Assembly: GCF_009017275.1 (NCBI RefSeq)
Contig: NZ_WBZC01000014.1
Location: 1 to 64,000 of the forward strand
From: Alkaliphilus pronyensis
Lineage (GTDB): Bacteria > Bacillota > Clostridia > Peptostreptococcales > Natronincolaceae
Direction of reading: 5' to 3'
DNA length: 64,000 nucleotides
Shown here one piece after another: positions 1 to 8,124 of this stretch. Every line of letters begins with the position of its first letter. Within the stretch, counting starts at the first letter, position 1. Below the pieces are notes generated by a model. The model made no database searches, was not told the DNA's origin, and was given only the letters and a program-made list of their open reading frames with translations. A program made the position numbers and the translations under genes.

Positions 1-33
1 CAAATGCCTAATAATTTTAATATAAATTAATTG

Positions 34-804
<771 letters not shown>

Positions 805-881
805 TTAAAATCCATTTACTTATTGTCACCTTAGAATAAAAAAAAATTCAAAAAAGCTTTAAACTCATTCTTTATTATAAA

Positions 882-903
882 GGAGAACACCACTGTGTTC
901 TCC
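882..903 (-). terminator. Terminator-like hairpin after tsf
   Basis: A perfect 9-bp stem (GGAGAACAC/GTGTTCTCC) with a 4-base loop lies about 40 bp beyond the tsf stop. On the minus strand it is followed by TTTATAATAAAG, a weak T-rich tail. It probably ends or reduces transcription from rpsB-tsf before pyrH. Confidence 0.6.
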
Positions 904-939
904 TCAGATTATAGACAAAGTTTTAAATTGGTAGACTAA

Positions 940-1587
940 TTATTGTCCTAATTGCTTTGCTACCTCTTCGGCAAAGTTTTCCTCTTTCTTTTCTAAGCCT
1001 TCACCTACTTCGAATCTAACAAATCTTCTTATAGAAATGTTTTCTCCAATTTTTGATATTTTTTCTGTTAAAAGATCTTTTACAGTAATATCAGGATTTT
1101 TTACAAAGGGTTGTTCTAACAAGCAAACTTCCTTATAGTATTTTTCAATTCTGCCTTCAACCATTTTATCTACAATCTTTTCTGGCTTTCCTTCATTTAA
1201 AGCTTGTTTTCTAAGGATATCCTTCTCTTTTTCAATATTATCTGTAGGAACCTCTTCCCTCTTAACATATAATGGGTTAGAAGCAGCAATCTGCATAGCT
1301 ACGTCCCTAACAAAATCTTTGAACTCTTGATTTTTGGCAACAAAATCAGTTTCTGAATTGACTTCTACTAATACACCAATTCGGCCACCATGTATGTATG
1401 ATTCCACCAAACCCTCAGCTGCAATTCTACCAGATTTCTTTGCAACTGCAGCTAGACCTTTTTCCCTTAATACCTCAATAGCTTTTTCCATATCACCATT
1501 TGTATCAGATAAAGCCTTCTTACAATCCATCATGCCTGCTCCGGTTTTTTCTCTTAGTTCCTTTACCATACCTGCAGTTATACTCAT
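940..1587 (-). CDS. tsf: Translation elongation factor Ts (short form)
   Basis: Nucleotide exchange factor that regenerates EF-Tu-GTP. The start chosen gives [20 protein letters not shown], the standard EF-Ts beginning with its UBA-like domain, and a TCCTCC (sense GGAGGA) ribosome binding site sits directly upstream. A longer in-frame extension exists but is unlike the family. The conserved TDFVAKN motif is present in the central part. At 215 residues it is shorter than the roughly 280-300 residue E. coli and Bacillus proteins, resembling the short EF-Ts of Thermus and some clostridia; the C-terminus looks intact. It follows rpsB after 79 bp containing a hairpin. Confidence 0.96.
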   Translation of the reverse strand: MSITAGMVKELREKTGAGMMDCKKALSDTNGDMEKAIEVLREKGLAAVAKKSGRIAAEGLVESYIHGGRIGVLVEVNSETDFVAKNQEFKDFVRDVAMQIAASNPLYVKREEVPTDNIEKEKDILRKQALNEGKPEKIVDKMVEGRIEKYYKEVCLLEQPFVKNPDITVKDLLTEKISKIGENISIRRFVRFEVGEGLEKKEENFAEEVAKQLGQ

Positions 1588-1617
1588 ATATACATCCTCC
1601 TCTTTAAATATAATAAA

Positions 1618-1655
1618 GGTAAGGGAGCAAGGGACAACCCCTTTCAACCCTTACC
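1618..1655 (-). promoter_or_regulatory. Intercistronic hairpin between rpsB and tsf
   Basis: An 8-bp outer stem (GGTAAGGG/CCCTTACC) encloses a second pairing (AAGGG with CCCTT). On the minus strand it is followed by TTTATTATATTT. It lies just after the rpsB stop and before the tsf ribosome binding site. It could be a partial terminator or an mRNA-processing/stability hairpin that sets the S2 to EF-Ts ratio. The structure is seen; the role is inferred. Confidence 0.5.
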
Positions 1656-1666
1656 TAGCTTTCCAT

Positions 1667-2368
1667 CTATTCTTCTACAGTTTGCTCTCCTTGCTTACCT
1701 TCTAGCACTGCATTGGCCATTGTAGCAGTAAGTAATTTAACGGCTCTAATTGCATCATCGTTACCTGGTATAACGTAGTCGACCTCATCTGGATCACAAT
1801 TAGTATCTACAATTGAGATAACTGGTATACCAATTTTATGGGCTTCTTTGATTGCAATTCTTTCTTTTCTTGGATCTACTACGAAAAGGGCTTCTGGTAG
1901 CTCAGTCATGTTCTTAATTCCACCTAAGAATTTTTCAAGTCTTTCCATTTCATGTCTAAGCTTTATAACTTCCTTCTTTGGTAGAACATCAAAGGTACCA
2001 TCTTCCTCCATTTTCTCTAGCTCATGTAACCTATCAATTCTATTCTTGATAGTTTTATAGTTAGTTAACATACCACCTAACCATCTTTGATTTACGTAAT
2101 ACATACCACATCTTTTTGCTTCTTCTTCTATGGCCTCTTGAGCTTGTTTTTTTGTCCCAACAAAAAGAACATTTTTTCCTTCAGCTGCAATTTCCTTCAT
2201 GATGTTGTAGGCTTCTTCCACCTTTTTTACAGTCTTTTGAAGGTCAATAATATAAATACCATTTCTTTCTGTGAAGATATACTCTGCCATTTTGGGATTC
2301 CATCTTCTTGTTTGATGTCCAAAATGAACACCTGCTTCTAAAAGTTGTTTCATTGAAATTACTGACAT
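1667..2368 (-). CDS. rpsB: 30S ribosomal protein S2
   Basis: S2 binds the 30S subunit late in assembly and helps recruit S1 and mRNA. The 233-residue sequence starts [20 protein letters not shown] and continues with [12 protein letters not shown], a signature of S2; [10 protein letters not shown] and the FVVDPRKE segment are also present. The length is typical of Firmicutes. An AGGAGGTGTC ribosome binding site fixes the start. It is preceded by a folded leader and a probable promoter, and it follows the fla/che operon as in Bacillus and many clostridia. Confidence 0.98.
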   Translation of the reverse strand: MSVISMKQLLEAGVHFGHQTRRWNPKMAEYIFTERNGIYIIDLQKTVKKVEEAYNIMKEIAAEGKNVLFVGTKKQAQEAIEEEAKRCGMYYVNQRWLGGMLTNYKTIKNRIDRLHELEKMEEDGTFDVLPKKEVIKLRHEMERLEKFLGGIKNMTELPEALFVVDPRKERIAIKEAHKIGIPVISIVDTNCDPDEVDYVIPGNDDAIRAVKLLTATMANAVLEGKQGEQTVEE

Positions 2369-2397
2369 TAACAGACACCTCCTATAGTTATTCCTCC

Positions 2398-2451
2398 ATC
2401 CCTTTCATTCCTATTCAGAACCATTGGCACTGCTGAATAGGTCAAAGGATG
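2398..2451 (-). promoter_or_regulatory. Structured rpsB leader (possible S2 autoregulatory site)
   Basis: On the minus strand the leader folds into an 8-bp perfect stem (CATCCTTT/AAAGGATG), a small internal loop (4 and 2 nt), a 9-bp perfect stem (CCTATTCAG/CTGAATAGG) and a 14-nt loop. It ends about 30 nt before the rpsB start, next to GGAGG-rich sequence. Ribosomal protein leaders often bind their own product. S2 binding here is a guess from position; the two stems are plain in the sequence. Confidence 0.55.
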
Positions 2452-2472
2452 TGTGTTTTAATCACCTCTAGT

Positions 2473-2502
2473 ATTTTATCATAGAGTTATTTACAAAAGC
2501 AA
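2473..2502 (-). promoter_or_regulatory. Probable sigma-A promoter for rpsB-tsf
   Basis: On the minus strand TTGCTT and TAAAAT are separated by 18 nt. Transcription would start near 2466, giving a leader of about 98 nt that contains the hairpin described at 2398-2451. Without a terminator between the upstream small genes and rpsB, read-through from the flagellar operon is also possible. Confidence 0.5.
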
Positions 2503-2542
2503 CAATTTTTTTATGATTTCTTAAGATTTTTGCTAATTGTTA

Positions 2543-3085
2543 CTATTCTAGGCTGGTAACATTGGTTAATATACTTATTATATCATCATAGCTGCTATCT
2601 ACTGGTATTTTTTTATATCCAATTCTAAACTTAGTTGTAACCTTTTTTTTAATAGAGTAATTTAAAAAATCTTCTTCACTTTCTATAGCTCCGATATCTA
2701 ATAAAACACCTGCAATTTCTTGACTATTCATACCTTTAGTAATATATATCTCATAGTAATCCTGTTCAATAGTCTCATCAGTTTCTACACTATTATTGTT
2801 GGCTTTGTTGTTGCCTTGCTGATTATTATTAACCTCTTCTTCATTATTATTGTCAGCATATTCTTCCCTATTAATACCTACACCTTCTTTATTTTTTTTA
2901 GTATTATCATGAGAATAAGAATTTTTTAAATTAGCAATGGTTGCCTCTAATTCATTTTGCTTCTGATTATATAAGTTAATAGATGATTGCTGTTCATTAT
3001 TAGAAAAAACAATATTAAAGGAGGCAGCCAGTATCATTCCAACTCCTATTCCTATCATTAAACTGTATAGACAAAATTTTTTCAA
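2543..3085 (-). CDS. Membrane-anchored protein with an MltG/YceG-like N-terminal subdomain, no catalytic domain
   Basis: A single N-terminal membrane segment (about residues 5-28) is followed by a Q/E/K-rich linker, a low-complexity N/E-rich stretch (about 65-100), and an ordered C-terminal part (about 108-180). That part reads like the LysM-like subdomain at the front of MltG/YceG transglycosylases: a ligand-type start, SQEIAGVLLDIGAIESEEDF, then FRIGYKKIPVDSS. MltG proteins are usually over 300 residues with a catalytic YceG domain; this 180-residue protein stops before it. It would sit on the outer face of the membrane. It is the last of three small genes between fapA and rpsB. Function unknown; peptidoglycan or flagellar-rod passage is only a guess. 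Confidence 0.75.
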   Translation of the reverse strand: MKKFCLYSLMIGIGVGMILAASFNIVFSNNEQQSSINLYNQKQNELEATIANLKNSYSHDNTKKNKEGVGINREEYADNNNEEEVNNNQQGNNKANNNSVETDETIEQDYYEIYITKGMNSQEIAGVLLDIGAIESEEDFLNYSIKKKVTTKFRIGYKKIPVDSSYDDIISILTNVTSLE

Positions 3086-3096
3086 GTGTATTCACC

Positions 3097-3558
3097 TCAC
3101 TTCACCAGTTTTATTACCATTTCTATTTCCCTAATGCTTTTATTAAGCTTTCTGGCTATTTCATCGGGTGAATTACCCTCTTGGTGTAACCTGATAATAT
3201 CTGTATTTTTCTGAGTAAATATATTATAATTTAGCTTTTGATTAAAGGGCTCAACTTCTTTTTGACCTGTATCATTATTAGAAGCTCCTTTGCTAAGACT
3301 ATTTCTATTTAAGTCATTATATAAACTAAATAAAGTAGAAATATCCTCCTTGATTATACCCATATCACCTTTAAGCCCTTCCAGTTCATGTATTACTACC
3401 TGTTGCAATTCTAGCTCCTGATCCTTAATGTTTTGTAGATGAATAATTGAGCTATTGTAATGATTATCAGGCTCTTGATTATTACTTCTCATTACAATTA
3501 GTAATGCTATTAATATAATAATGCTACCGGCAATAATAATAATAGTATTGTAATCCAT
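3097..3558 (-). CDS. SwrB-like membrane-anchored protein with C-terminal helix-turn-helix (DUF6115-like)
   Basis: 153 residues: an N-terminal membrane helix (about 4-24, very I/L-rich), a coiled-coil-like middle (about 38-85) and a short C-terminal helix-turn-helix-like motif (IRLHQEGNSPDEIARKLNKS, about 121-140). Bacillus subtilis has swrB, which activates flagellar basal-body assembly, in the same place between sigD and rpsB, and SwrB likewise has an N-terminal membrane anchor and a cytoplasmic C-terminal part. I assign SwrB-like on position and layout, not on clear sequence identity. It overlaps no neighbour and is separated by about 10 bp on each side, so it belongs to the fla/che operon. 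Confidence 0.7.
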   Translation of the reverse strand: MDYNTIIIIAGSIIILIALLIVMRSNNQEPDNHYNSSIIHLQNIKDQELELQQVVIHELEGLKGDMGIIKEDISTLFSLYNDLNRNSLSKGASNNDTGQKEVEPFNQKLNYNIFTQKNTDIIRLHQEGNSPDEIARKLNKSIREIEMVIKLVK

Positions 3559-3568
3559 AATGCACCTC

Positions 3569-3886
3569 TTATATCATAATATCTAGCTTTTGACCTATAC
3601 CAGAATCCTTATCCAACTGCTTTTTAATTTCAGATTTTTGCCTTTTTCTTTTTTTCTCCTGCTGTCTACCCTTTGATTTTTCTTCTTTATTTCTTTGGTT
3701 AATTGCTTTATGCTGGGCTTCTTCAGTATTTTTAGTTTTTTGAAGATTTTTATTTACTTCAGCTTCAAGCTTGTTCTCATTATAATGATTAATATCCTTA
3801 TGTCGGTGGAAATCATTTTGCTTGTCCCTTGATTCTCTAACAGTATTTGCATAAGTTAAATGAAAATCTATAGGCTTAACCGACAT
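3569..3886 (-). CDS. Small highly charged protein of unknown function
   Basis: 105 residues, strongly basic and acidic (K, E, Q, N), mostly predicted helical, with no membrane segment and no cysteine. The N-terminus MSVKPIDFHLTYANT is the least charged part and may be a docking peptide. It is tightly packed between fapA (9 bp) and the SwrB-like gene (10 bp), so it is very likely co-transcribed and real. I do not recognise a family with a known function. A role in flagellar assembly or regulation is suggested only by location. Confidence 0.7.
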   Translation of the reverse strand: MSVKPIDFHLTYANTVRESRDKQNDFHRHKDINHYNENKLEAEVNKNLQKTKNTEEAQHKAINQRNKEEKSKGRQQEKKRKRQKSEIKKQLDKDSGIGQKLDIMI

Positions 3887-3895
3887 TTATTTCCC

Positions 3896-5743
3896 CTACC
3901 TTTCATATGGACCAATTGTTACATCGCCTTCCTTTTTATATAAGGTGCAATTTTGAGCCTCATCGTTAAAATGTCTAGTGGCATTTAAAATTGTTACTTT
4001 TACCCCTGGATATATTGTATCTGATACGTGTACCTTACCTCTTGAGGCGCTATGTATTTTTGCCTCTAGTAAGTTATAGCTTTCAACTAGCTTTTCATGC
4101 TTATTTAGTAAAAATTCATAGGTTTTTATTGACTTTACGTATACTTCCTGCTTAGACTTTGGCAGCTGAGAGGTTTTAGATATGCGTGATAACAGGTCTA
4201 TTGTCTTTTTAAGATTAGATAAGTTCTTCTCTAACTCATTTCTTTCAATTCTCATTTCCTCTAACTTAGCTCTTTCTTCTGGGTCAGCTCCTACTTCAAT
4301 TTTAGTAATGGTACCCATATGTGATCCAATGGTTTTTGTTCTTAGCTCTTCACCAGCCTTAATATCTCCACCAACTACAAGGGACTTCTTTCCAGTTAAT
4401 AAAATTTTTCCCTTTGTAAACACCTCACTATGTAGAATACAATCGGCCTGTAGGTTTCCATTGCATTTTATTTTAGCATTTTCAATATACTTTGCTATAA
4501 GATTACCATTGCATTCTAAATAGCATTGATAGTTTCCTTGAACTCCTCTATTTAGTAAAATATCTCCCTTAGCAATAAGGGTAGCACCTTCTACTACACC
4601 GTGAACTTCAATATTTCCCTCTGCCCTAATAACAAATCCTGATTTAACGTTTCCTTTAACTACAACAGAACCGTTAAAGTTTATATTCCCAGTTGAGTTA
4701 TCAACATTTCCAATGATATTATAAACTTCACTAACGGTAATTTTACCGTCTTCTATGCTAACTTGTCCATCTGTTGAGGAATAAAGCTTCAAGCTATCTT
4801 CACCTTCTACAGTGTTTTTTCCAGCCTTATATCTTGCTTCTTTACCCTGCTTAGGTTTAAGCTCTCTACCCATAACATCGTATCCAATTACCCCTTCAGT
4901 AGGTGGTATAATTTCTGCTAGTAAATCACCCTTCTTTACGTTCTTAACCAAATTCAAGGTTTTGTGATCTACAGTTCCGTCCTCCAACACAACTGGTTTA
5001 AATACTTTACTTGTATCAAAATGATAAATAACTTTACCATCAATTCCATTAACAGGGTCTTTTCCTCTAGCAATAGGTACAAACACCTCTGTTAACTTGT
5101 TATTAATTAAATATAATAATTGCTCGTCACTAATTCCGTATTTAATACCATATTGGTCTATTTCCTCCTTTAGGGAGTCCAGTGTAAAGAACTTACCACC
5201 TAGGGCATTAGTTAAAGCAATTCTTGCCTCCATACGGTCTTTACTAATATCGTATTTAACAGTACTATCTATAAGATTTTCTTCTTGGGGAGGGGCAATT
5301 AAAACGCCACACATGCTTTCCTTTACTGCCATGGTTATTTTGAGTATATCATAATCAGTAACCTTCTTTTCCTTTACGTATTGGGCTATATCGTCGATTA
5401 AGCTTTGCTCATTTCCTTTACTCCTATCTGTTACATCAAGATAAACTCCATCTTCTCTATAGTCTATATTAAATGCAGTAGCGTTACTAGAGTTATCCAT
5501 AAGGCTATTTTCGTCTATTAAAGCCTCAATATCTTTATTGATAACAGCATCAGGTGTAACTTCTTCAGTTGAATCCTTTGGAGTTATCTTTATTTTAATG
5601 TAGCCTTTTTTAAATAGAAATCCCTTCTTCTCTTCAATGATGACTACATCAACTTCCTCCTTTGTTAAGTCAAGTTGATTTAAGCCCCTGTCCAATGCCT
5701 CATCATAGTCTACGCCTTCAATTATAATTGCTTGCTCTTCCAT
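3896..5743 (-). CDS. fapA: FapA (DUF342) family flagellar assembly protein A
   Basis: 615-residue cytoplasmic protein. Residues about 1-55 form a Jag-N/KhpB-like domain (IEGVDYDEALDRGLNQLDL, then KKGFLFKKGYIKIKI). The central DUF342 region (about 130-480) contains a repetitive beta-helix-like core with G/N repeats such as NFNGSVVVKGNV and EVHGVVEGATLIAKGDIL. It is followed by a coiled coil (about 485-555) and a small terminal beta domain. FapA-family proteins are found with flagellar or polar-localisation genes; the biochemical role is unsettled. It lies 42 bp after the sigma factor gene, at the end of the fla/che operon. Confidence 0.9.
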   Translation of the reverse strand: MEEQAIIIEGVDYDEALDRGLNQLDLTKEEVDVVIIEEKKGFLFKKGYIKIKITPKDSTEEVTPDAVINKDIEALIDENSLMDNSSNATAFNIDYREDGVYLDVTDRSKGNEQSLIDDIAQYVKEKKVTDYDILKITMAVKESMCGVLIAPPQEENLIDSTVKYDISKDRMEARIALTNALGGKFFTLDSLKEEIDQYGIKYGISDEQLLYLINNKLTEVFVPIARGKDPVNGIDGKVIYHFDTSKVFKPVVLEDGTVDHKTLNLVKNVKKGDLLAEIIPPTEGVIGYDVMGRELKPKQGKEARYKAGKNTVEGEDSLKLYSSTDGQVSIEDGKITVSEVYNIIGNVDNSTGNINFNGSVVVKGNVKSGFVIRAEGNIEVHGVVEGATLIAKGDILLNRGVQGNYQCYLECNGNLIAKYIENAKIKCNGNLQADCILHSEVFTKGKILLTGKKSLVVGGDIKAGEELRTKTIGSHMGTITKIEVGADPEERAKLEEMRIERNELEKNLSNLKKTIDLLSRISKTSQLPKSKQEVYVKSIKTYEFLLNKHEKLVESYNLLEAKIHSASRGKVHVSDTIYPGVKVTILNATRHFNDEAQNCTLYKKEGDVTIGPYER

Positions 5744-5785
5744 CCTATAACCCCCTTTGTAACTGAAAAAACTGTTAACACTTTA

Positions 5786-6508
5786 TTATGCTAGCTTCCC
5801 CTTTAGTCTTGAGATTGCCTTTGAATGGAGCTGTGAAACTCTAGACTCAGAAATATTTAAAATAGCACCTATTTCTTTATAGGTTAATTCTTCATAATAG
5901 TATAATGAAATAACCTGCCTTTCTCTTTCTGGTAGCTGATCTATGGTATTTTTTAGTACATCCTTTATTTCCTTACCACACACGATGTTTTCAGGAATAT
6001 TGTCTGCTTCATCTGATATAGTTTTTATATTTGTTTCTGTTAATTGCTCCTCTAAGGAAACAACATTTAAGTTATGAATTTGCTGAAGAATAGTATAAAA
6101 CTCCTTTAAGCCTACTCCTAATTCCGCTGCCACCTCTTTATCTGTAACGCTTCTTCCAAAATTATTCTCCAGCCTTCTAAAGACGGCATCCACCTCTTTA
6201 GCTTTTTGTCTAATAGATCTAGGTATCCAGTCTAGGCTTCTTAAGTGATCTACTATTGCACCACGTATTCTAATTTGAGCATAGGTTTCAAATTTAACGT
6301 TTTTGTCTAGTTCAAATTTTTCAATTGCATCTAATAGGCCGAATACTCCATAGCTTACTAAATCCTCATATTCAACATTACTACCATAAGTAGTAGAGAG
6401 TCGACCAGCAACAATTTTAACAAGCTCGATATATGTCTCAATTAAACGATGCTTAGCATCAGTATCATTATTCTTTTTATATTTTTGCCATAGGCTTAAG
6501 TAATCCAT
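5786..6508 (-). CDS. sigD: FliA/WhiG-family RNA polymerase sigma factor (SigD)
   Basis: Sigma-28 type factor that would direct late flagellar genes such as flagellin. The 240-residue sequence shows sigma region 2 (YEDLVSYGVFGLLDAIEKFE, then FETYAQIRIRGAIVDHLRS), a region 3 (NFGRSVTDKEVAAELG) and region 4 with its helix-turn-helix (LTYKEIGAILNISESRVSQL). The WIPRSIRQKA segment is characteristic of FliA/WhiG. Position after cheD matches sigD in Bacillus. No flgM anti-sigma gene is in the window, so control of its activity must involve a gene elsewhere. Confidence 0.95.
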   Translation of the reverse strand: MDYLSLWQKYKKNNDTDAKHRLIETYIELVKIVAGRLSTTYGSNVEYEDLVSYGVFGLLDAIEKFELDKNVKFETYAQIRIRGAIVDHLRSLDWIPRSIRQKAKEVDAVFRRLENNFGRSVTDKEVAAELGVGLKEFYTILQQIHNLNVVSLEEQLTETNIKTISDEADNIPENIVCGKEIKDVLKNTIDQLPERERQVISLYYYEELTYKEIGAILNISESRVSQLHSKAISRLKGKLA

Positions 6509-6538
6509 AATTAACCTCCTGGCTAGTATGAAAAGCCA

Positions 6539-7027
6539 CTAAATTGTTTTTAAACCGAATCCTATTGTTTTAACTAGTAAATCACCTGTTTCAGAGTAAA
6601 ACTCAATGGTTCTTCCATGGTTTCCCCCAGTATCCTCTGCTAAAATGTCTATTTTATATAATTCTAATATTTCTTTTGTAGCAATAACATTTCTATAGCC
6701 AATTTTCATTAAATCTCCACCATTATTACCGAATGAAAACATTTGTGCTCCTCCAGTAATTTTTGCCTTTAGTCTAGCTGTAGAAGCTCCCCTCTTAACC
6801 ATCTCTTTAATTAATAGATCAATGGCAGTATCGGCAAATTTTGCTAAATTAGAGTTGTTTTTAATTTGTGTACTTGAGGGTAGCATTATATGGGCAAGAC
6901 CAGCAATTTTCTTCTGCTTGTCATATAATGCTATACCTACACATGAACCCAATCCAAGAGTCGTTAGTATATGTGGTTCTTCAACCACTTGTAAATCTGC
7001 CATTCCAACTTTTATCACTTTTTGCAT
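6539..7027 (-). CDS. cheD: Chemoreceptor glutamine deamidase CheD
   Basis: Deamidates receptor glutamines and stimulates the CheY-P phosphatase CheC. The 162-residue protein has the catalytic triad in the order expected from Thermotoga CheD: T23, C29 in GLGSCVGIALYD, and H46 in AGLAHIMLP. It starts one base after the cheC stop, so cheC and cheD are translationally adjacent, fitting their known heterodimer. Confidence 0.96.
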   Translation of the reverse strand: MQKVIKVGMADLQVVEEPHILTTLGLGSCVGIALYDKQKKIAGLAHIMLPSSTQIKNNSNLAKFADTAIDLLIKEMVKRGASTARLKAKITGGAQMFSFGNNGGDLMKIGYRNVIATKEILELYKIDILAEDTGGNHGRTIEFYSETGDLLVKTIGFGLKTI

Positions 7028-7028
7028 T

Positions 7029-7646
7029 TTAGCTATACACTCCTAAACTCTGCAATAGTTTGTCAAAGGACTTGCTATCTGGTATTAGGAAGAAATTACC
7101 TTTAACCTGGTTACTACCTTCCTTTAGTAGAGTTTCAATTAAAACTATTTTATCACTTGTTTGCGAAAACTGTATTGCTGGTACACTTAATATTGCTCCT
7201 GCCATATCAATACACAGGGATGGTACTGATAGCTTTATTTTTAATCCTGTTAGTGCAGATAAAGATGAAATATAGGAGCCAGATAGAATATTACCTACTT
7301 CCTGCAGAGCAGAGCGATCCATTTCATCTAATTCCTCTGAGCCGTCTTCTCTACCCATAAGGATGCTTGTTAATATCTTGGATGATGCAATATCTAATAA
7401 AAACATTATATTGCCTGTTATGTCACCTTCTACCTCAAAGTATATGCCTGCCACCACCATTTCTTCACCACCAAGAATAGCAGCAACATCTTCAAAGGCT
7501 AAAATCTGTACAATGGGAACATCCATATCTATACGCTTATTAATCATTTTAGCTAGGGCAGATGCAGCATTACCAGAGCCAATGTTACCTATTTCACGAA
7601 GCACATCAAGGTGTAGATTGTTTAAGTCTTCAATAGTAAATGTCAT
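7029..7646 (-). CDS. cheC: CheY-P phosphatase CheC
   Basis: Removes phosphate from CheY-P and partners with CheD in adaptation. Two phosphatase motifs are present: REIGNIGSGNAASALAKM near the N-terminus (E18, N21) and ALQEVGNILSGSYISSL in the middle (E116, N119), numbered from the start used here. I choose the ATG at 7646 because AGGTGA lies 8 nt upstream; an in-frame GTG at 7658 overlaps that ribosome binding site. The length, 205 residues, is normal for CheC. Confidence 0.95.
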   Translation of the reverse strand: MTFTIEDLNNLHLDVLREIGNIGSGNAASALAKMINKRIDMDVPIVQILAFEDVAAILGGEEMVVAGIYFEVEGDITGNIMFLLDIASSKILTSILMGREDGSEELDEMDRSALQEVGNILSGSYISSLSALTGLKIKLSVPSLCIDMAGAILSVPAIQFSQTSDKIVLIETLLKEGSNQVKGNFFLIPDSKSFDKLLQSLGVYS

Positions 7647-7662
7647 GGTTGGCATCACCTAC

Positions 7663-8121
7663 CTATTCTGATAAATCAATATCCAATATTTTAAGTATAT
7701 CAACTATAATAATCATACGATCTTCAACCTTTCCGATTCCACTTATATAGTCGTCTTCAAAGGTGTTTACAAAATTAGAGGTGTTGTCGATTGTATCCTT
7801 ATCAATGGTTAAAACTTCAGATGAGCTGTCAACTAATATACCCAGCATAATCTCCTCTACCGATAAAATTATTATTCTTGTTTCAGGAGTTATAGGGCTT
7901 TCATTGAACTTAAATCGTTTGACTAAATCAACAACAGGTACAACCTCCCCCCTTAAATTAATAACTCCCTTTACGTAATGGGGTGCATTAGGAACTCTTG
8001 TTACTTCAGATACCTTTTCTATAGTCTCCACATAGGAAATAGGTATCCCATAATTCTCACTATTAAGCTTAAATATAACATATTGGTTGTTTTTTTCCGT
8101 ATTAGTATTCAAATGGTTCAC
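7663..8121 (-). CDS. cheW: Chemotaxis coupling protein CheW
   Basis: Adaptor that links receptors to the CheA kinase. The 152-residue protein is a single CheW domain: YVIFKLNSENYGIPISYVETI at the start of the fold, VKGVINLRGEVVPVVDL in the core and GIGKVEDRMIIIVDILKIL near the end. It sits between cheA (3 bp) and cheC. Confidence 0.96.
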   Translation of the reverse strand: MNHLNTNTEKNNQYVIFKLNSENYGIPISYVETIEKVSEVTRVPNAPHYVKGVINLRGEVVPVVDLVKRFKFNESPITPETRIIILSVEEIMLGILVDSSSEVLTIDKDTIDNTSNFVNTFEDDYISGIGKVEDRMIIIVDILKILDIDLSE

Positions 8122-8124
8122 CCC

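Noticed and set aside
1334-1705. Plus-strand reading frame opposite tsf
   Set aside because: It lies antisense to a conserved gene, has no ribosome binding site and an unlikely S/F-rich product. The same holds for all other plus-strand frames opposite minus-strand genes here.
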